64,000 bases of DNA from Betaproteobacteria bacterium (GCA_027492485.1 JAPUER010000007.1:54111-118110), one strand, 5' to 3'. Numbered from the stretch's first letter, positions 24,686 through 33,383 are shown. Notes: a model not told the origin generated them from the letters alone. Program-made: numbers and translations.

Positions 24686-25279
24686 TCACGGCGCCCTGCG
24701 GACGCTGGCTGATTGGCGCGGATCGGGATTGCCAGTAACGCGAATCCGGCCGGTCATTCCCGCCTGATAGTGCCCGTCGATCAGACAGGCGAACTCGAAT
24801 TCGCCGGCACGGTTGAACTGCCAGACGATGTCGCCCGTCTTGCCTGGCGCGACGTGCACCATGTAGGGCTCGTCGTGCTCCATGCCGGGATGTTTAAGCA
24901 TCAGCTCCGCGTGCGCCCGGTTGTCCGCCGGCGTGCCGATAACCAATTCATGCAACAGCTTGCCGGCGCTGTGCACACGGATACGCAGCGTCTCGCCTGC
25001 TCGCACCGCAATTTCGTCGGGCTGAAACCGCATGCTGTCGAGCATGGTGAGTTGCACCATGCGGGCGACAGCCTTCGCGTCACCTGCGATGCCCCAAGGT
25101 TTCTGTTCGCGCACCACTGCGGATTTGGCTGCCGGCGCAGTTGGCGAAGTTGCCGTTGCCGCCGGCGTTGCGTCGCCATGGTCCCCGTGCGCGTAGGCGG
25201 CTGGCATTGCGGCGAGCAGGATCGCGAAGCTGGCGACCGCCACGGCGAGCGCCAACACATTGACAGGATTTCGACTCAT
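24686..25279 (-). CDS. Secreted cupredoxin (type 1 copper protein)
   Basis: This 197-residue protein has a signal peptide ending AAYAHGDHG and a His-containing mature N-terminus. The C-terminal 100 residues form a plastocyanin-like domain with type 1 copper ligands H110 (LLHELVIG), C165, H170 and M175 (FACLIDGHYQAGM). It could transfer electrons to or from the adjacent multicopper oxidase, or carry copper. Its ATG overlaps the stop of the oxidase gene (ATGA), which indicates translational coupling and similar expression levels. Homologues in copper-resistance islands are usually annotated as copper-resistance or plastocyanin/azurin-family proteins. Confidence 0.9.
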   Translation of the reverse strand: MSRNPVNVLALAVAVASFAILLAAMPAAYAHGDHGDATPAATATSPTAPAAKSAVVREQKPWGIAGDAKAVARMVQLTMLDSMRFQPDEIAVRAGETLRIRVHSAGKLLHELVIGTPADNRAHAELMLKHPGMEHDEPYMVHVAPGKTGDIVWQFNRAGEFEFACLIDGHYQAGMTGRIRVTGNPDPRQSASVRRAP

Positions 25280-26769
25280 TTTCCGTGCCCTCCATGTCCG
25301 GCACCGGCGACCGGTTTGCGGACTTGCAATTCGACGACGCCGGGCGCCTGGCCCGCGCGGCCGGACGCGGCGTTGGTCGGCCCCGGTCGCATGCTGACGC
25401 CGCCCGCGTTGCTGCTTCGCATGGAGGCGGGCAATGCCCCGCTCCACTCATACGCCTGCGTGCCGGGCGGGTGCTTGAACCAGCCGGGATCGCCGTAGTC
25501 GCCACGCTGCTGCCCGCGTCGCACCTTGAGCACGCTGAACATGCCGCCCATCTCGACGCCACCAAACGGCCCCTGTCCCGTCATCATCGGAATCGTATTG
25601 TCCGGCAGCGGCATTTCCATCTCGGCCATGTCGGCCATGCCGCGCTCGCCCATCACCATGTAGTCCGGCACCAGTTTGTTGATTTTCGCCGCCAGACCCC
25701 GGTGATCGACGCCGATCATGGTCGGCACGTTGTGCCCCATCGCGTTCATCGTGTGGTGGCTCTTGTGACAGTGCAGCGCCCAGTCGCCTTCCTCATCGGC
25801 CACGAATTCGATCTGGCGCATCTGGCCGACGCCGATGTCGGCTGTCACTTCCGGCCAGCGTGCACTCTTTGGCACCGGCCCGCCATCGGTGCCGGTCACC
25901 TCGAATTCATGACCGTGGACATGAATCGGGTGATTGGTCATGGTGAGATTGCCGATGCGCATGCGAACGCGGTCGCCTTGCCGGACATTGAACGAATCGA
26001 TGCCCGGAAAGATGCGGCTGTTCCATGTCCACAAATTGAAATCGAGCATGGTCATGATCTTTGGCGTGTAGCTGCCGGGATCGATGTCGTAGGCCGCCAG
26101 CAGGAAGCAGAAATCGCGGTCCACGTCCGCAATCAGCGGATGCTTCGCCTTCGGGTGCGTGATCCACAGCCCCATCATGCCCATCGCCATCTGCGTCATT
26201 TCGTCGGCGTGCGGGTGGTACATGAAGCTGCCGGGACGGCGGGCAACGAACTCGTAAACGAATGTCTTGCCCGGCTGGATCGACGGCTGCGTCAAGCCGG
26301 AAACGCCGTCCATGCCGTTCGGCAGACGCTGGCCGTGCCAGTGCATGCTGGTGTGTTCGGGCAGCTTGTTGGTCACGAAGATGCGCACGCGGTCGCCTTC
26401 CACCACCTCGATGGTCGGCCCCGGACTTTGCCCGTTGTAGCCCCAGAGATGCGCCTTCATGCCGGGCGCCATCTCGCGCAGCACCGGCTCGGCGACCAGA
26501 TGAAATTCCTTCACCCCGTTGTTCATGCGCCACGGCAGAGTCCAGCCATTGAGCGTAATCACCGGGTTGTAGGGCCGGCCGTTGTTTGGCGTCAGCGGCG
26601 GCATGGTGTCGGGCTTCGCCTGCAGCACCGGCTCGGGAATGGCGGCGAGCGCCACGCGACTGACTGCGCCAGCGGTTATCGCGGCCGTTGCCGCGGTGGC
26701 GGTCACCGCTGCCGCCACCGCGCCGGCACCGGCGAAAAATTGTCGTCTTGAGTTCGTACTAGACATCAT
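25276..26769 (-). CDS. Multicopper oxidase, Tat-exported, copper-resistance type
   Basis: This 497-residue enzyme probably oxidises Cu(I) to Cu(II) in the periplasm. The N-terminus has a twin-arginine signal (NSRRQFF followed by an Ala-rich core). The four multicopper-oxidase copper-binding segments are present: HWHG (143-146), HPH (185-187), HPIHVHGHEF (280-289) and HCHKSHHTM (333-341). The C-terminal part is Met-rich (MGERGMADMAEMEM), as in copper-handling oxidases. It lies 12 bases after the TolC-like gene and is coupled to the cupredoxin gene. Two ATG codons are adjacent; the first is 7 bases after GAGG. Confidence 0.92.
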   Translation of the reverse strand: MMSSTNSRRQFFAGAGAVAAAVTATAATAAITAGAVSRVALAAIPEPVLQAKPDTMPPLTPNNGRPYNPVITLNGWTLPWRMNNGVKEFHLVAEPVLREMAPGMKAHLWGYNGQSPGPTIEVVEGDRVRIFVTNKLPEHTSMHWHGQRLPNGMDGVSGLTQPSIQPGKTFVYEFVARRPGSFMYHPHADEMTQMAMGMMGLWITHPKAKHPLIADVDRDFCFLLAAYDIDPGSYTPKIMTMLDFNLWTWNSRIFPGIDSFNVRQGDRVRMRIGNLTMTNHPIHVHGHEFEVTGTDGGPVPKSARWPEVTADIGVGQMRQIEFVADEEGDWALHCHKSHHTMNAMGHNVPTMIGVDHRGLAAKINKLVPDYMVMGERGMADMAEMEMPLPDNTIPMMTGQGPFGGVEMGGMFSVLKVRRGQQRGDYGDPGWFKHPPGTQAYEWSGALPASMRSSNAGGVSMRPGPTNAASGRAGQAPGVVELQVRKPVAGAGHGGHGK

Positions 26770-26781
26770 TCGGGTGCCTCA

Positions 26782-28245
26782 TCAATGTCCGCCGGTTGCC
26801 GGCGATGCGCCGCCGGCATTTCCGGGCGCGGTGAACGTGGTCAGGTTGGGCTTGCCGACCATCGCCATGTCGAGATCGGCGTCGGCCAGCCAGAAGTCGC
26901 GCTGTGCGTTGATGGCGGCGCTGACGGTGGCGATCTGCGCGCGGGTATCGGCGAGCAGCTCAAAGACGCCAATCAGCATGCCGTTGTAGCGAAGCAGGTT
27001 CTCCTCCGAGATGCGTTTGGCCAGCGGCACCATTTCTTCGCGATAGTGACGCGCCACGTCGTAGGTGCTGCGCCACGAGAGATAGGCTTCGCGAACTTCG
27101 GAGTGCGCGTTGACCGCGGTTTCGGCGGCGCGGTTGACCGCCTGCATGTAGTACGCCTCGGCCTTTTCGATACGGGATTCGCCCCAGTCGAACAGCGGCA
27201 ACTCGATCGACAGTTCATAGCCGACGCTGGAGGTATTGCCCTCCGCCGTCTTGCGCGTCAAGCCGAAATCGAGTAGATTGAGGAAGCGTGTCGTGCGCGT
27301 CAGGCCCAGATTGCTCGCCGTGCGTTCGGCGCCGAATTTGGCGCTCAGCACATCCAGCCGCTGCGCCAGCGCAGTGCGTTCAAGATCGATGCGCTCGGGC
27401 AGACGCGCCGGCAGCTCCGGCAAGCGCTCCGGCAACGTGAACGCGGTTTGCGGCCCCCACAGCCCCATCAGGCGCGTCAGCCGCTCGCGGGCGCTCATGG
27501 CGGCCTGTTGCGCACGCGCCAGATTCAGCACCGCCTCGGCATGAAAGACCTGCTCCCGTGCGCGCTGCAAGCGGTTGAAGTTGCCGGCCTCGGCCATGCG
27601 CTGCGCCAGTTCGGCGCCGACTGCGGCGGCATCGTTCACCTGCGCGAGGTAGCGCTCGGTCTCGACGGCAGCCACCGCCTGATAGAAGGCTTTGCGGGTT
27701 TCCGCGGCCAGCGTCAGCACCTCGACCGCGACGGCGCGCTGGGTTTGCTCGAAACGCGCTTCTTCCGTTCGCTTCAGCAGCGGCAGCACCAGCAGTCTGG
27801 CCAGACTGTAATGCAGCGAATGTTCGATTTCGAGGTTGGCACCGCTGCGTGGCCGGCTGATCGTCCAGCCCGGATTGGGCAGGCGGCTTGCCTCCAGCAA
27901 CTCGGCGTCGGCAACGCCCAGTTCCGCCAGCGTGGCCTGCAAGCCGCGATTGTTGAGCAGCGCGACCTGCACCGCGCTATCGGCACTGAGCGGCTGCGCG
28001 AGCAGGCCGGCAATCTTCGCCTCGATGGCCCGGCGCTCATCGTCGCTGCGCGCCACTTCGAGGTTGACGCCGCCGAGCTCGCGCGCCATCTGCTGCACCT
28101 GCCCGACCGTCGATCCGGGGCGGATCGATGCGCAGCCGGCGAGCGCCAGCAATGCCGCCAGCGCAATCGGCAAGGTTCGCCGCGAGAGCAACCGGGAGGG
28201 ACGGCTGGCGACACAGCCGCTGCCGCAGGGCTCAATGGTGAACAT
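26782..28245 (-). CDS. TolC-family outer-membrane lipoprotein, copper operon
   Basis: This 487-residue protein is predicted to be an outer-membrane efflux channel of the OMF (CusC/NodT) type. A lipobox (LALAGC, C38) marks it as a lipoprotein. The two repeated coiled-coil halves typical of TolC are visible, for example ALLNNRGLQATLAELGVADAELLEA and AETAVNAHSEVREAYLSWR. No inner-membrane pump or adaptor is encoded nearby, which suggests that it works with a pump elsewhere or in a different role. A GGGAG precedes the ATG. Its start overlaps by 14 bases the end of the small upstream gene. The Met/Thr/Pro C-terminus ends in GGH. Confidence 0.88.
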   Translation of the reverse strand: MFTIEPCGSGCVASRPSRLLSRRTLPIALAALLALAGCASIRPGSTVGQVQQMARELGGVNLEVARSDDERRAIEAKIAGLLAQPLSADSAVQVALLNNRGLQATLAELGVADAELLEASRLPNPGWTISRPRSGANLEIEHSLHYSLARLLVLPLLKRTEEARFEQTQRAVAVEVLTLAAETRKAFYQAVAAVETERYLAQVNDAAAVGAELAQRMAEAGNFNRLQRAREQVFHAEAVLNLARAQQAAMSARERLTRLMGLWGPQTAFTLPERLPELPARLPERIDLERTALAQRLDVLSAKFGAERTASNLGLTRTTRFLNLLDFGLTRKTAEGNTSSVGYELSIELPLFDWGESRIEKAEAYYMQAVNRAAETAVNAHSEVREAYLSWRSTYDVARHYREEMVPLAKRISEENLLRYNGMLIGVFELLADTRAQIATVSAAINAQRDFWLADADLDMAMVGKPNLTTFTAPGNAGGASPATGGH

Positions 28246-28624
28246 GGTTGCTCCCTCTCGCCGGCGGTGTGACGACCGGCGCCGCCGCGGACGGTGAGGA
28301 CGATGGCACTGCGGCCTCACGCGCGGATTCGCGCGCCGCCTCGCGGGCATATGCACGCCAGCCACCGGCACGACCAACCGCTTCGTTGCTCGCGACCCAG
28401 GATCGCGGCGGCACGTCCTGCCAGCCGCGATAGGCAGCGAACGGCGAGCGGTAAACCGGCGCGACCACCGGCAGGTCGGCTCGCGCCGGGTCGTCGGCGG
28501 CGAGCGCCGGCACAGCGCCGGCGCCCAGGCAAACGCCGGCGATGAGCGCAGGCCACGATTCGAGCGCAAACGAAACACCGCGACGACGCAGGCGTACATC
28601 CGTGCGATTACAAAAAGAGAACAT
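28232..28624 (-). CDS. Small secreted protein of the copper operon, unknown function
   Basis: This 130-residue protein has a signal sequence (ALIAGVCLGAGAVPALAAD). The mature part has a recognisable core, VYRSPFAAYRGWQD followed by SWVASNEAVGRAGGWRAYAREA, then a Pro/Ser tail ending HVHH. I recall similar small proteins with the YRSPF...GGWRAYAREA pattern next to TolC-like and CusAB genes in betaproteobacterial copper islands, but no function is established to my knowledge. The terminal histidines may bind metal. GGAG precedes the ATG, and the end overlaps the start of the TolC-like gene. Confidence 0.75.
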   Translation of the reverse strand: MFSFCNRTDVRLRRRGVSFALESWPALIAGVCLGAGAVPALAADDPARADLPVVAPVYRSPFAAYRGWQDVPPRSWVASNEAVGRAGGWRAYAREAARESAREAAVPSSSPSAAAPVVTPPARGSNHVHH

Positions 28625-28724
28625 CGACAAACTCCGAAGACAGAACCGGGCCAGCGCAGCGCGCACCGGCCTATTTTTCACGCGCGAACGCGCGGCCCGC
28701 CGACGCACGGCGGTGACGGTGTCT

Positions 28725-29123
28725 TCAGGTTCGTGGTGGCCGGTCGAAACTGTCCGGATCGTAGCTCGCGTGTGGCGCCGGCACGTCGGGCAGCGCCGGC
28801 AACGCCCCGGCGTGCGCCAGCGGCGCCACGACCGACGCGCTGATCGTCGCCGCGCAGCAAAGTGCGCTGCAATCGGCCTTGCCGTGCGCCGTTGCGGCAT
28901 CGCCGCCCGCGACCGGCGTGACGGCCGCCAGTGCGTGCCCGTGATGGGCGTCGCCCGCTTGTTGCGCGAGCCCGTGCTGCGCCGCGGCCGGCTGCGCGTG
29001 CGTCGGTGCGACCGTCATGCCGCCGGCCATCGTCGCGCAATGCGCACGCGTCGCCGCCGCCACGCCCTGCCAGGGCAAGGTGAACGCGATCAGCAAAATC
29101 AACAGAACGCGGATGCGACTCAT
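28725..29123 (-). CDS. Small secreted His/Cys-containing protein, first gene of the copper operon
   Basis: This 132-residue protein has a clean signal peptide (MSRIRVLLILLIAFTLPWQGVAAA, cleavage after AAA). The mature part has many His residues in pairs (DAHHGHA), a Cys-rich knot (ADCSALCCAAT) and a Pro-rich end (DVPAPHASYDP). It resembles the uncharacterised DUF2946-like small proteins found at the head of copper operons, although I cannot confirm the family. Metal sensing or sequestration in the periplasm is an inference from His/Cys content and location. Upstream lie 189 bases that separate it from iscX and must contain the operon promoter. Confidence 0.65.
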   Translation of the reverse strand: MSRIRVLLILLIAFTLPWQGVAAATRAHCATMAGGMTVAPTHAQPAAAQHGLAQQAGDAHHGHALAAVTPVAGGDAATAHGKADCSALCCAATISASVVAPLAHAGALPALPDVPAPHASYDPDSFDRPPRT

Positions 29124-29312
29124 AAAACAATTCTGACAGAACGAGCCTTGGGCAGTGTGCGCTGCATCAAGTTCCGTCGCCGTCCGCGAATGATCAGCTT
29201 TCCGTTGCAATGCCCATAGAGAATGGGCTAAATACGCTATTTCACCGAATGTCGACCTTCGGTCATTTATTGACCTCAGCCCTCGTTGAATAGGGCTTCC
29301 GAGAAAAAGCTG

Positions 29313-29522
29313 TTAGCCAATTTCGTCGATCCAGGCCTGCTGGATCGCTTCCAGAATCCGCTCGCCGCAATGGGCTGGATCGTCGCTGAATTCCGGCAGT
29401 GCGAGCACCATCGCCATCAGCGCCGTGAACCGAATCTGCGCCGGATCGACGTCGGGGTGCGCGTCGGACAGCGCGATGGCGATGTCGAGCGAGTCGGTCC
29501 ACTTGAGCGTCGGCGCTGCCAT
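29313..29522 (-). CDS. iscX: Fe-S cluster assembly protein IscX
   Basis: IscX is the small acidic ISC accessory protein that binds IscS and iron and tunes cluster assembly. The 69-residue protein has the typical MAAPTLKWTDSLDIAIALSD start and the DPAQIRFTALMAMVLALPEF middle, and ends EAIQQAWIDEIG. Its ATG overlaps the fdx stop by one base (TGATG), so translation is coupled. It is the last gene of the isc operon. Confidence 0.94.
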   Translation of the reverse strand: MAAPTLKWTDSLDIAIALSDAHPDVDPAQIRFTALMAMVLALPEFSDDPAHCGERILEAIQQAWIDEIG

Positions 29523-29860
29523 CAGTGATTCTCCCGCGCGTGGTTGATGGTGTATTTCGGCAGTTCGATGGTGAGGTCGTAGTCGCCAACCTTCACCTGA
29601 CAGGACAGACGCGAGACGCTGGTCAGGCCCCACGCGCGGTCGAGCAGATCCTCCTCGTCCTCGCTCACCTCGCCGGTCTTGTTGAAGCCGTCGCGGACAA
29701 TGACATGGCACGTAGTGCAGGCGCACGACTGGTCGCAGGCATGCTCGATCTCGATGCCGTTGTCGAGCAGCGCGGTGCATAGCGAAACACCCGGCTTCGG
29801 CGTGAACTCGGCGCCGTTGGGGCACAGCTCGGGATGGGGCAATACTTTGATGACGGCCAT
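29522..29860 (-). CDS. fdx: ISC-type [2Fe-2S] ferredoxin
   Basis: This is the electron donor of the ISC machinery. The 112-residue protein is of the adrenodoxin type. The cluster is held by C42, C48, C51 and C87 (pattern ACDQSCACTTCHV, then LSCQVK). The acidic EDEEDLLD segment after the third Cys is typical of Fdx from isc operons. It follows hscA with a 43-base gap and overlaps iscX by one base. Confidence 0.96.
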   Translation of the reverse strand: MAVIKVLPHPELCPNGAEFTPKPGVSLCTALLDNGIEIEHACDQSCACTTCHVIVRDGFNKTGEVSEDEEDLLDRAWGLTSVSRLSCQVKVGDYDLTIELPKYTINHARENH

Positions 29861-29903
29861 ACAGTTACTTTTTCAACGCCTCCGGCTCACTGTCGAACCT
29901 CGG

Positions 29904-31793
29904 TCAAATCGTCTTTTCGATGTGCTCGACACTGCGCCCGGTCAGCGCTGCACGCACCGCACGATCCATCCGGCGACCGGCGAACTCGGTACTGGCGACG
30001 TTGAGCGCCTCGCTCGCACGCACGATGGCGCGATGGTCGCTGCCCTCGGCAAGCTGCCTGAGATGGGCAATCTGCGAGGCCAGCGCGGCGTGCTCGGCAT
30101 CGTTCAACAGCGCGCGGTCGGCGCCGATCGCCGTGGTCAGCGCCGCGATCAGCGCCTGCGCATCCACCCGTGCTTCCGCCAGCGCCCGCGCCTGCATGTC
30201 GCTGCCGGCGGCGGCGAATGCGCTTTGCAGCATGCCGGCGATTTCGCCATCGCCCAAGCCATAACTCGGCTTGACCACGATGTCGGCGCGCACGTTGCTC
30301 GTGGTCTCGGTCGCGCTCACCGACAGCAGGCCGTCGGCATCCACCTGAAACGTCACCCGGATGCGCGCGGCGCCGGCCACCATCGGCGGAATGCCGCGCA
30401 GCTCGAAGCGCGCCAGCGAGCGGCAATCGGCAACCAGTTCGCGTTCGCCCTGCACCACGTGCAGCGCCATCGCGGTCTGGCCGTCCTTGAAAGTGGTGAA
30501 TTCCTGCGCTTTCGCCACCGGAATCGTCGAGTTGCGCGGGATGATCTTTTCCACCAGGCCGCCCATTGTTTCCAGTCCGAGCGACAGCGGAATCACGTCG
30601 AGCAGCAGATGCTCGTCGCCGGCCTTGCTGTTGCCCGCCAACTGGTCGGCCTGGATCGCCGCACCCAGCGCCACCACCTCGTCGGGATTCAAATCGGCAT
30701 GCGGCGGTCTGCCGAAGTGCGCCGCCAGCGCCGCGCGCACATGCGGCATGCGCGTCGCGCCGCCGACCAGCACCACGCCGTCGATCTCGTCCGCCGCCAC
30801 TTTGGCATCGCGCAACGCGCGTTTGACCGCCGCCAGCGTGCGCTCGACCAGCGGCTGCGTCAGGGCAACAAACTGCTCGCGCGTGACGTCGAGCGAGCTG
30901 TCGAAGCCACAGCCCCAGTTGACCTTGATGGTCGCCACGTCGTCCGTGCTCAGCCGCTCCTTGGCGCTGCGGGCGGCGGCGTTCAGGTTGGCCTGACCGG
31001 TTGGCGACAGCGTGCGGGTCAGCCCCCACCTGTCGAATGCGTGTTTGGCCAGCAGCGCATCGAAGTCGTCGCCACCCAACTGCGTATCGCCGGCGGTGGC
31101 CAGCACCTCGAACACACCGCGCGACAGGCGCAGGATCGACACGTCGAAGGTGCCGCCGCCCAGGTCGTAGATCAGAAAGACGCCTTCGGCGCGCTTGTCC
31201 AGTCCATAGGCGACCGCGGCGGCCGTTGGCTCGTTGAGCAGCCGCAGTACGTTCAATCCGGCCAGCTTCGCCGCATCCTTGGTTGCCTGCCGTTGCGCAT
31301 CGTCGAAGTAGGCCGGCACCGTAATCACCGCGCCGTACAACGGGCCGCCAAGGCTTTGCTCGGCACGATCCTTCAGCACGCGCAGGATTTCCGCCGAAAT
31401 CTCGATCGGCGACATCTCGCCCTGGCGGGTGACGATCTTGAGTTGCCCCTTGCCGTCGCCGGCCGGGGTGGAAAACTGGTAGCGTGCCGAGGCGTCGCTG
31501 CGCAGGTCGGCCACGCTGCGCCCCATGAAGCGCTTGACCGAGGTGATGGTGTTGAGCGCGTCGTCGCCGCGATGGGCCAGCGCCGCGCCGCCGACCTCGA
31601 TCAGCCCGGCATCGCCATAGTGCACCGCCGACAGCAGCATCGCGTGGCCATCGGCGTCGGGCAGACACTCCGGCACGGCATTGCGGATGCTGGCGACCAG
31701 CGAATTGGTGGTGCCGAGATCGATGCCTACCGCCAGCCGCCGCGTGTGCGGTTCTGGGCTCTCGTTGGGTTCGGAAATTTGCAGCAGTGCCAT
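29904..31793 (-). CDS. hscA: Fe-S protein assembly chaperone HscA (Hsp70 type)
   Basis: This ATP-driven Hsp70 chaperone binds the LPPVK motif of IscU to promote cluster transfer. The 629-residue protein has the nucleotide-binding domain with [15 protein letters not shown], the [15 protein letters not shown] segment and [15 protein letters not shown] substrate-binding domain with LPLSLG-like strand [10 protein letters not shown] follows, then a helical lid. Length and order match HscA of other isc operons. A 101-base spacer, partly made of a palindromic repeat, separates it from hscB upstream. Confidence 0.97.
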   Translation of the reverse strand: MALLQISEPNESPEPHTRRLAVGIDLGTTNSLVASIRNAVPECLPDADGHAMLLSAVHYGDAGLIEVGGAALAHRGDDALNTITSVKRFMGRSVADLRSDASARYQFSTPAGDGKGQLKIVTRQGEMSPIEISAEILRVLKDRAEQSLGGPLYGAVITVPAYFDDAQRQATKDAAKLAGLNVLRLLNEPTAAAVAYGLDKRAEGVFLIYDLGGGTFDVSILRLSRGVFEVLATAGDTQLGGDDFDALLAKHAFDRWGLTRTLSPTGQANLNAAARSAKERLSTDDVATIKVNWGCGFDSSLDVTREQFVALTQPLVERTLAAVKRALRDAKVAADEIDGVVLVGGATRMPHVRAALAAHFGRPPHADLNPDEVVALGAAIQADQLAGNSKAGDEHLLLDVIPLSLGLETMGGLVEKIIPRNSTIPVAKAQEFTTFKDGQTAMALHVVQGERELVADCRSLARFELRGIPPMVAGAARIRVTFQVDADGLLSVSATETTSNVRADIVVKPSYGLGDGEIAGMLQSAFAAAGSDMQARALAEARVDAQALIAALTTAIGADRALLNDAEHAALASQIAHLRQLAEGSDHRAIVRASEALNVASTEFAGRRMDRAVRAALTGRSVEHIEKTI

Positions 31794-31799
31794 GAACTA

Positions 31800-31841
31800 A
31801 CCCCTTCTCCGCGCGGGAGAGGGTTGGGCTGAGGGTTTGGG
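31800..31841. repeat. Palindromic repeat in the hscB-hscA spacer
   Basis: CCCCTTCTCCGCGCGGGAGA followed by GGGTTGGG forms a short palindrome (TCTCC...GGAGA) with flanking Gs. It is the same family as the copy inside the hscB 5' end. Such CCCTCTCCCGC...GCGGGAGAGGG elements are widespread in proteobacteria. Confidence 0.6.
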
Positions 31842-31894
31842 CGTAATAGTAAAGCGGGCTGCGGCAAGCCATCCGCCGGTGGCGACGCTGCGCT

Positions 31895-32449
31895 TCACTC
31901 GTCCAGCTCCGCAAGCGCCGAGTCGATCTCCTCGCCGAGCTTCTGCATGAAACGCATCTTGCGCGCGAGTGTCGTCGCCACCGGCAGATGCCCGCCGCGA
32001 TGGGCGGCGGCGAAGGTATCGCCCAGCGAGCGCAGGATGCGGGCGATCTCCGCCGCCATCTCCTGCAGGCGGTCGCCGTCTTCCTTCAGCCTGGCATCGG
32101 CCAGCGCCTCGCGCCACTCGACCTGCTCCATCAGGAAGTCGACCGGCATCGCCGTGTCGCCGGCTGCCAGCGCGTCGATGCCGTTCAGCGCGAGCAGATG
32201 CATGGCGCGACGCACCGGATCTTTCAGCGTGTTGTAGGCGTCGTTGATGAGCGTCGCCCGCGCCAATGCCTCGCGCCGCTCGGCGTCGCTGGCATTGACG
32301 AAGCGGTCGGGATGCACAGCCGATTGCAGGTCGCGATAGCGCGCCGACAAGGCGGCAACGTCGAGCGCGAACGCCGCCGGCAGATCGAAGACGGCGAAAT
32401 GACTCGTCGGCAGGCCCCCGCTCCCGCTTGCGGGAGAGGGTGTCTTCAT
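31895..32449 (-). CDS. hscB: Fe-S co-chaperone HscB (J-domain protein)
   Basis: HscB delivers IscU to HscA and stimulates its ATPase. The 184-residue protein has an N-terminal J domain with the HPD motif ([10 protein letters not shown]) and the following [23 protein letters not shown], then the C-terminal helical IscU-binding bundle. The first 15 or so residues ([15 protein letters not shown]) are not part of the conserved J domain, which normally begins near SHFAVFDLP. They are encoded by a palindromic intergenic repeat. Its ATG overlaps the iscA stop (ATGA). Confidence 0.96.
   Translation of the reverse strand: MKTPSPASGSGGLPTSHFAVFDLPAAFALDVAALSARYRDLQSAVHPDRFVNASDAERREALARATLINDAYNTLKDPVRRAMHLLALNGIDALAAGDTAMPVDFLMEQVEWREALADARLKEDGDRLQEMAAEIARILRSLGDTFAAAHRGGHLPVATTLARKMRFMQKLGEEIDSALAELDE
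32414..32440. repeat. Palindromic repeat inside the hscB 5' coding end
   Basis: CTCCCGCTTGCGGGAG is a perfect dyad with CCCCC and AGGG flanks. It is the same family as the copy between hscB and hscA. Read on the minus strand it encodes residues near [10 protein letters not shown] of HscB, so a repeat has become coding sequence. Confidence 0.65.
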
Positions 32450-32769
32450 ACCGTAAACGATTCGCCGCAGCCGCAGCGGGCCTTTTCGCGCGGGTTGTTG
32501 AACTTGAAGCCTTCGTTGAGGCCTTCGCGCTGGAAGTCGAGCTCGGTGCCGTCGAGCACGGCAAAGCTCTTGGGATCGACAATCACCTTGGTGCCGTGGC
32601 TTTCGAAGACGATGTCTTCCGGCTGTGTTTCATCGGCGTATTCGAGCTTGTAGGCCATGCCCGAACAGCCGGTGGTTTTCACGCCCAGACGGATGCCAAT
32701 ACCCTTGCCGCGCTTGGCAATGTATTTCTCGATGTGGTTGGCGGCGGCTTGGGTGAGTGTGACAGACAT
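32446..32769 (-). CDS. iscA: Iron-sulfur cluster carrier IscA
   Basis: IscA is an A-type carrier that passes Fe-S clusters to target proteins. The 107-residue protein has the three conserved cysteines C35 (TTGCSGMAY), C99 and C101 (ARCGCGESF). GGAG and AGGA words precede the chosen ATG. The final bases overlap the hscB start. A repeat-containing spacer of 96 bases separates it from iscU, unusually long for this operon. Confidence 0.96.
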   Translation of the reverse strand: MSVTLTQAAANHIEKYIAKRGKGIGIRLGVKTTGCSGMAYKLEYADETQPEDIVFESHGTKVIVDPKSFAVLDGTELDFQREGLNEGFKFNNPREKARCGCGESFTV

Positions 32770-32779
32770 TCCTGGCTCC

Positions 32780-32864
32780 GTAGGGTGGGCAACTGGTTGC
32801 CCACCCGGCGTTTGCAATAGTCGGCGGGGAAGTAACGCGTGGGCAACAAGTTGCCCACCCTACC
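32780..32864. repeat. Paired inverted REP-like repeats in the iscU-iscA spacer
   Basis: Two copies of the same palindromic unit lie head to head. The first reads GTAGGGTGGGCAACTGG and continues TTGCCCACCC; the second, inverted, reads CGTGGGCAACAAGTTGCC and ends CACCCTAC. Each unit is itself a dyad (GGGCAAC with GTTGCCC), and the pair can form one large stem. A third copy ends the window at 63948-63977. The last unit finishes one base before the iscU stop codon. Confidence 0.8.
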
Positions 32865-32865
32865 C

Positions 32866-33270
32866 TTACGCGGCTTCCTTCTCGGCGCTGGCGGCGTGTT
32901 TGGCCTTGTAATCCTGCACGGCGGCCTTGATGGCGTCTTCGGCGAGGATCGAGCAGTGGATCTTGACCGGCGGCAGCGCAAGCTCCTCGGCGATCTGCGT
33001 GTTCTTCAGGTCCATCGCTTCGTCGAGCGTCTTGCCCTTGACCCACTCGGTGACCAGCGACGACGATGCGATCGCCGAGCCACAGCCGTAGGTCTTGAAC
33101 TTCGCGTCCTCGATGATGCCGTTGGCGCCCACCTTGATCTGCAGCTTCATGACGTCGCCGCAGGCCGGCGCGCCGACCATGCCAGTGCCGACGTCGGCCT
33201 CGTCCTTGGCGAACGAACCGACATTGCGCGGGTTTTCATAGTGATCGACGACTTTTTCGCTGTATGCCAT
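32866..33270 (-). CDS. iscU: Fe-S cluster scaffold IscU
   Basis: IscU is the scaffold on which [2Fe-2S] clusters are built by IscS. The 134-residue protein has the cluster residues C37, D39, C63, H105 and C106, and the HscA-binding LPPVK motif at 99-103. The C-terminus has a short extra AEKEAA end. It follows iscS after a 150-base spacer with an inverted repeat, longer than in the E. coli operon. Confidence 0.97.
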   Translation of the reverse strand: MAYSEKVVDHYENPRNVGSFAKDEADVGTGMVGAPACGDVMKLQIKVGANGIIEDAKFKTYGCGSAIASSSLVTEWVKGKTLDEAMDLKNTQIAEELALPPVKIHCSILAEDAIKAAVQDYKAKHAASAEKEAA

Positions 33271-33307
33271 GGCAATTTACTCCGTAAATTCAAGGACCAA
33301 TGACCAA

Positions 33308-33383
33308 GGACGAATGACGAAATAGTTCACTGGAACTACAACGTTTCATCTGCTTTGCGTCATTCGTCATTCGTCATTCGTCC
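33308..33383. repeat. Inverted repeat and tandem 7-mers in the iscS-iscU spacer
   Basis: GGACGAATGACG is matched by CGTCATTCGTC about 40 bases further on. The second arm is extended by three tandem CATTCGT units ending TCGTCC. A stem-loop here could affect processing or stability of the iscS-iscU junction in the mRNA. No gene is visible in the spacer. Confidence 0.6.
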
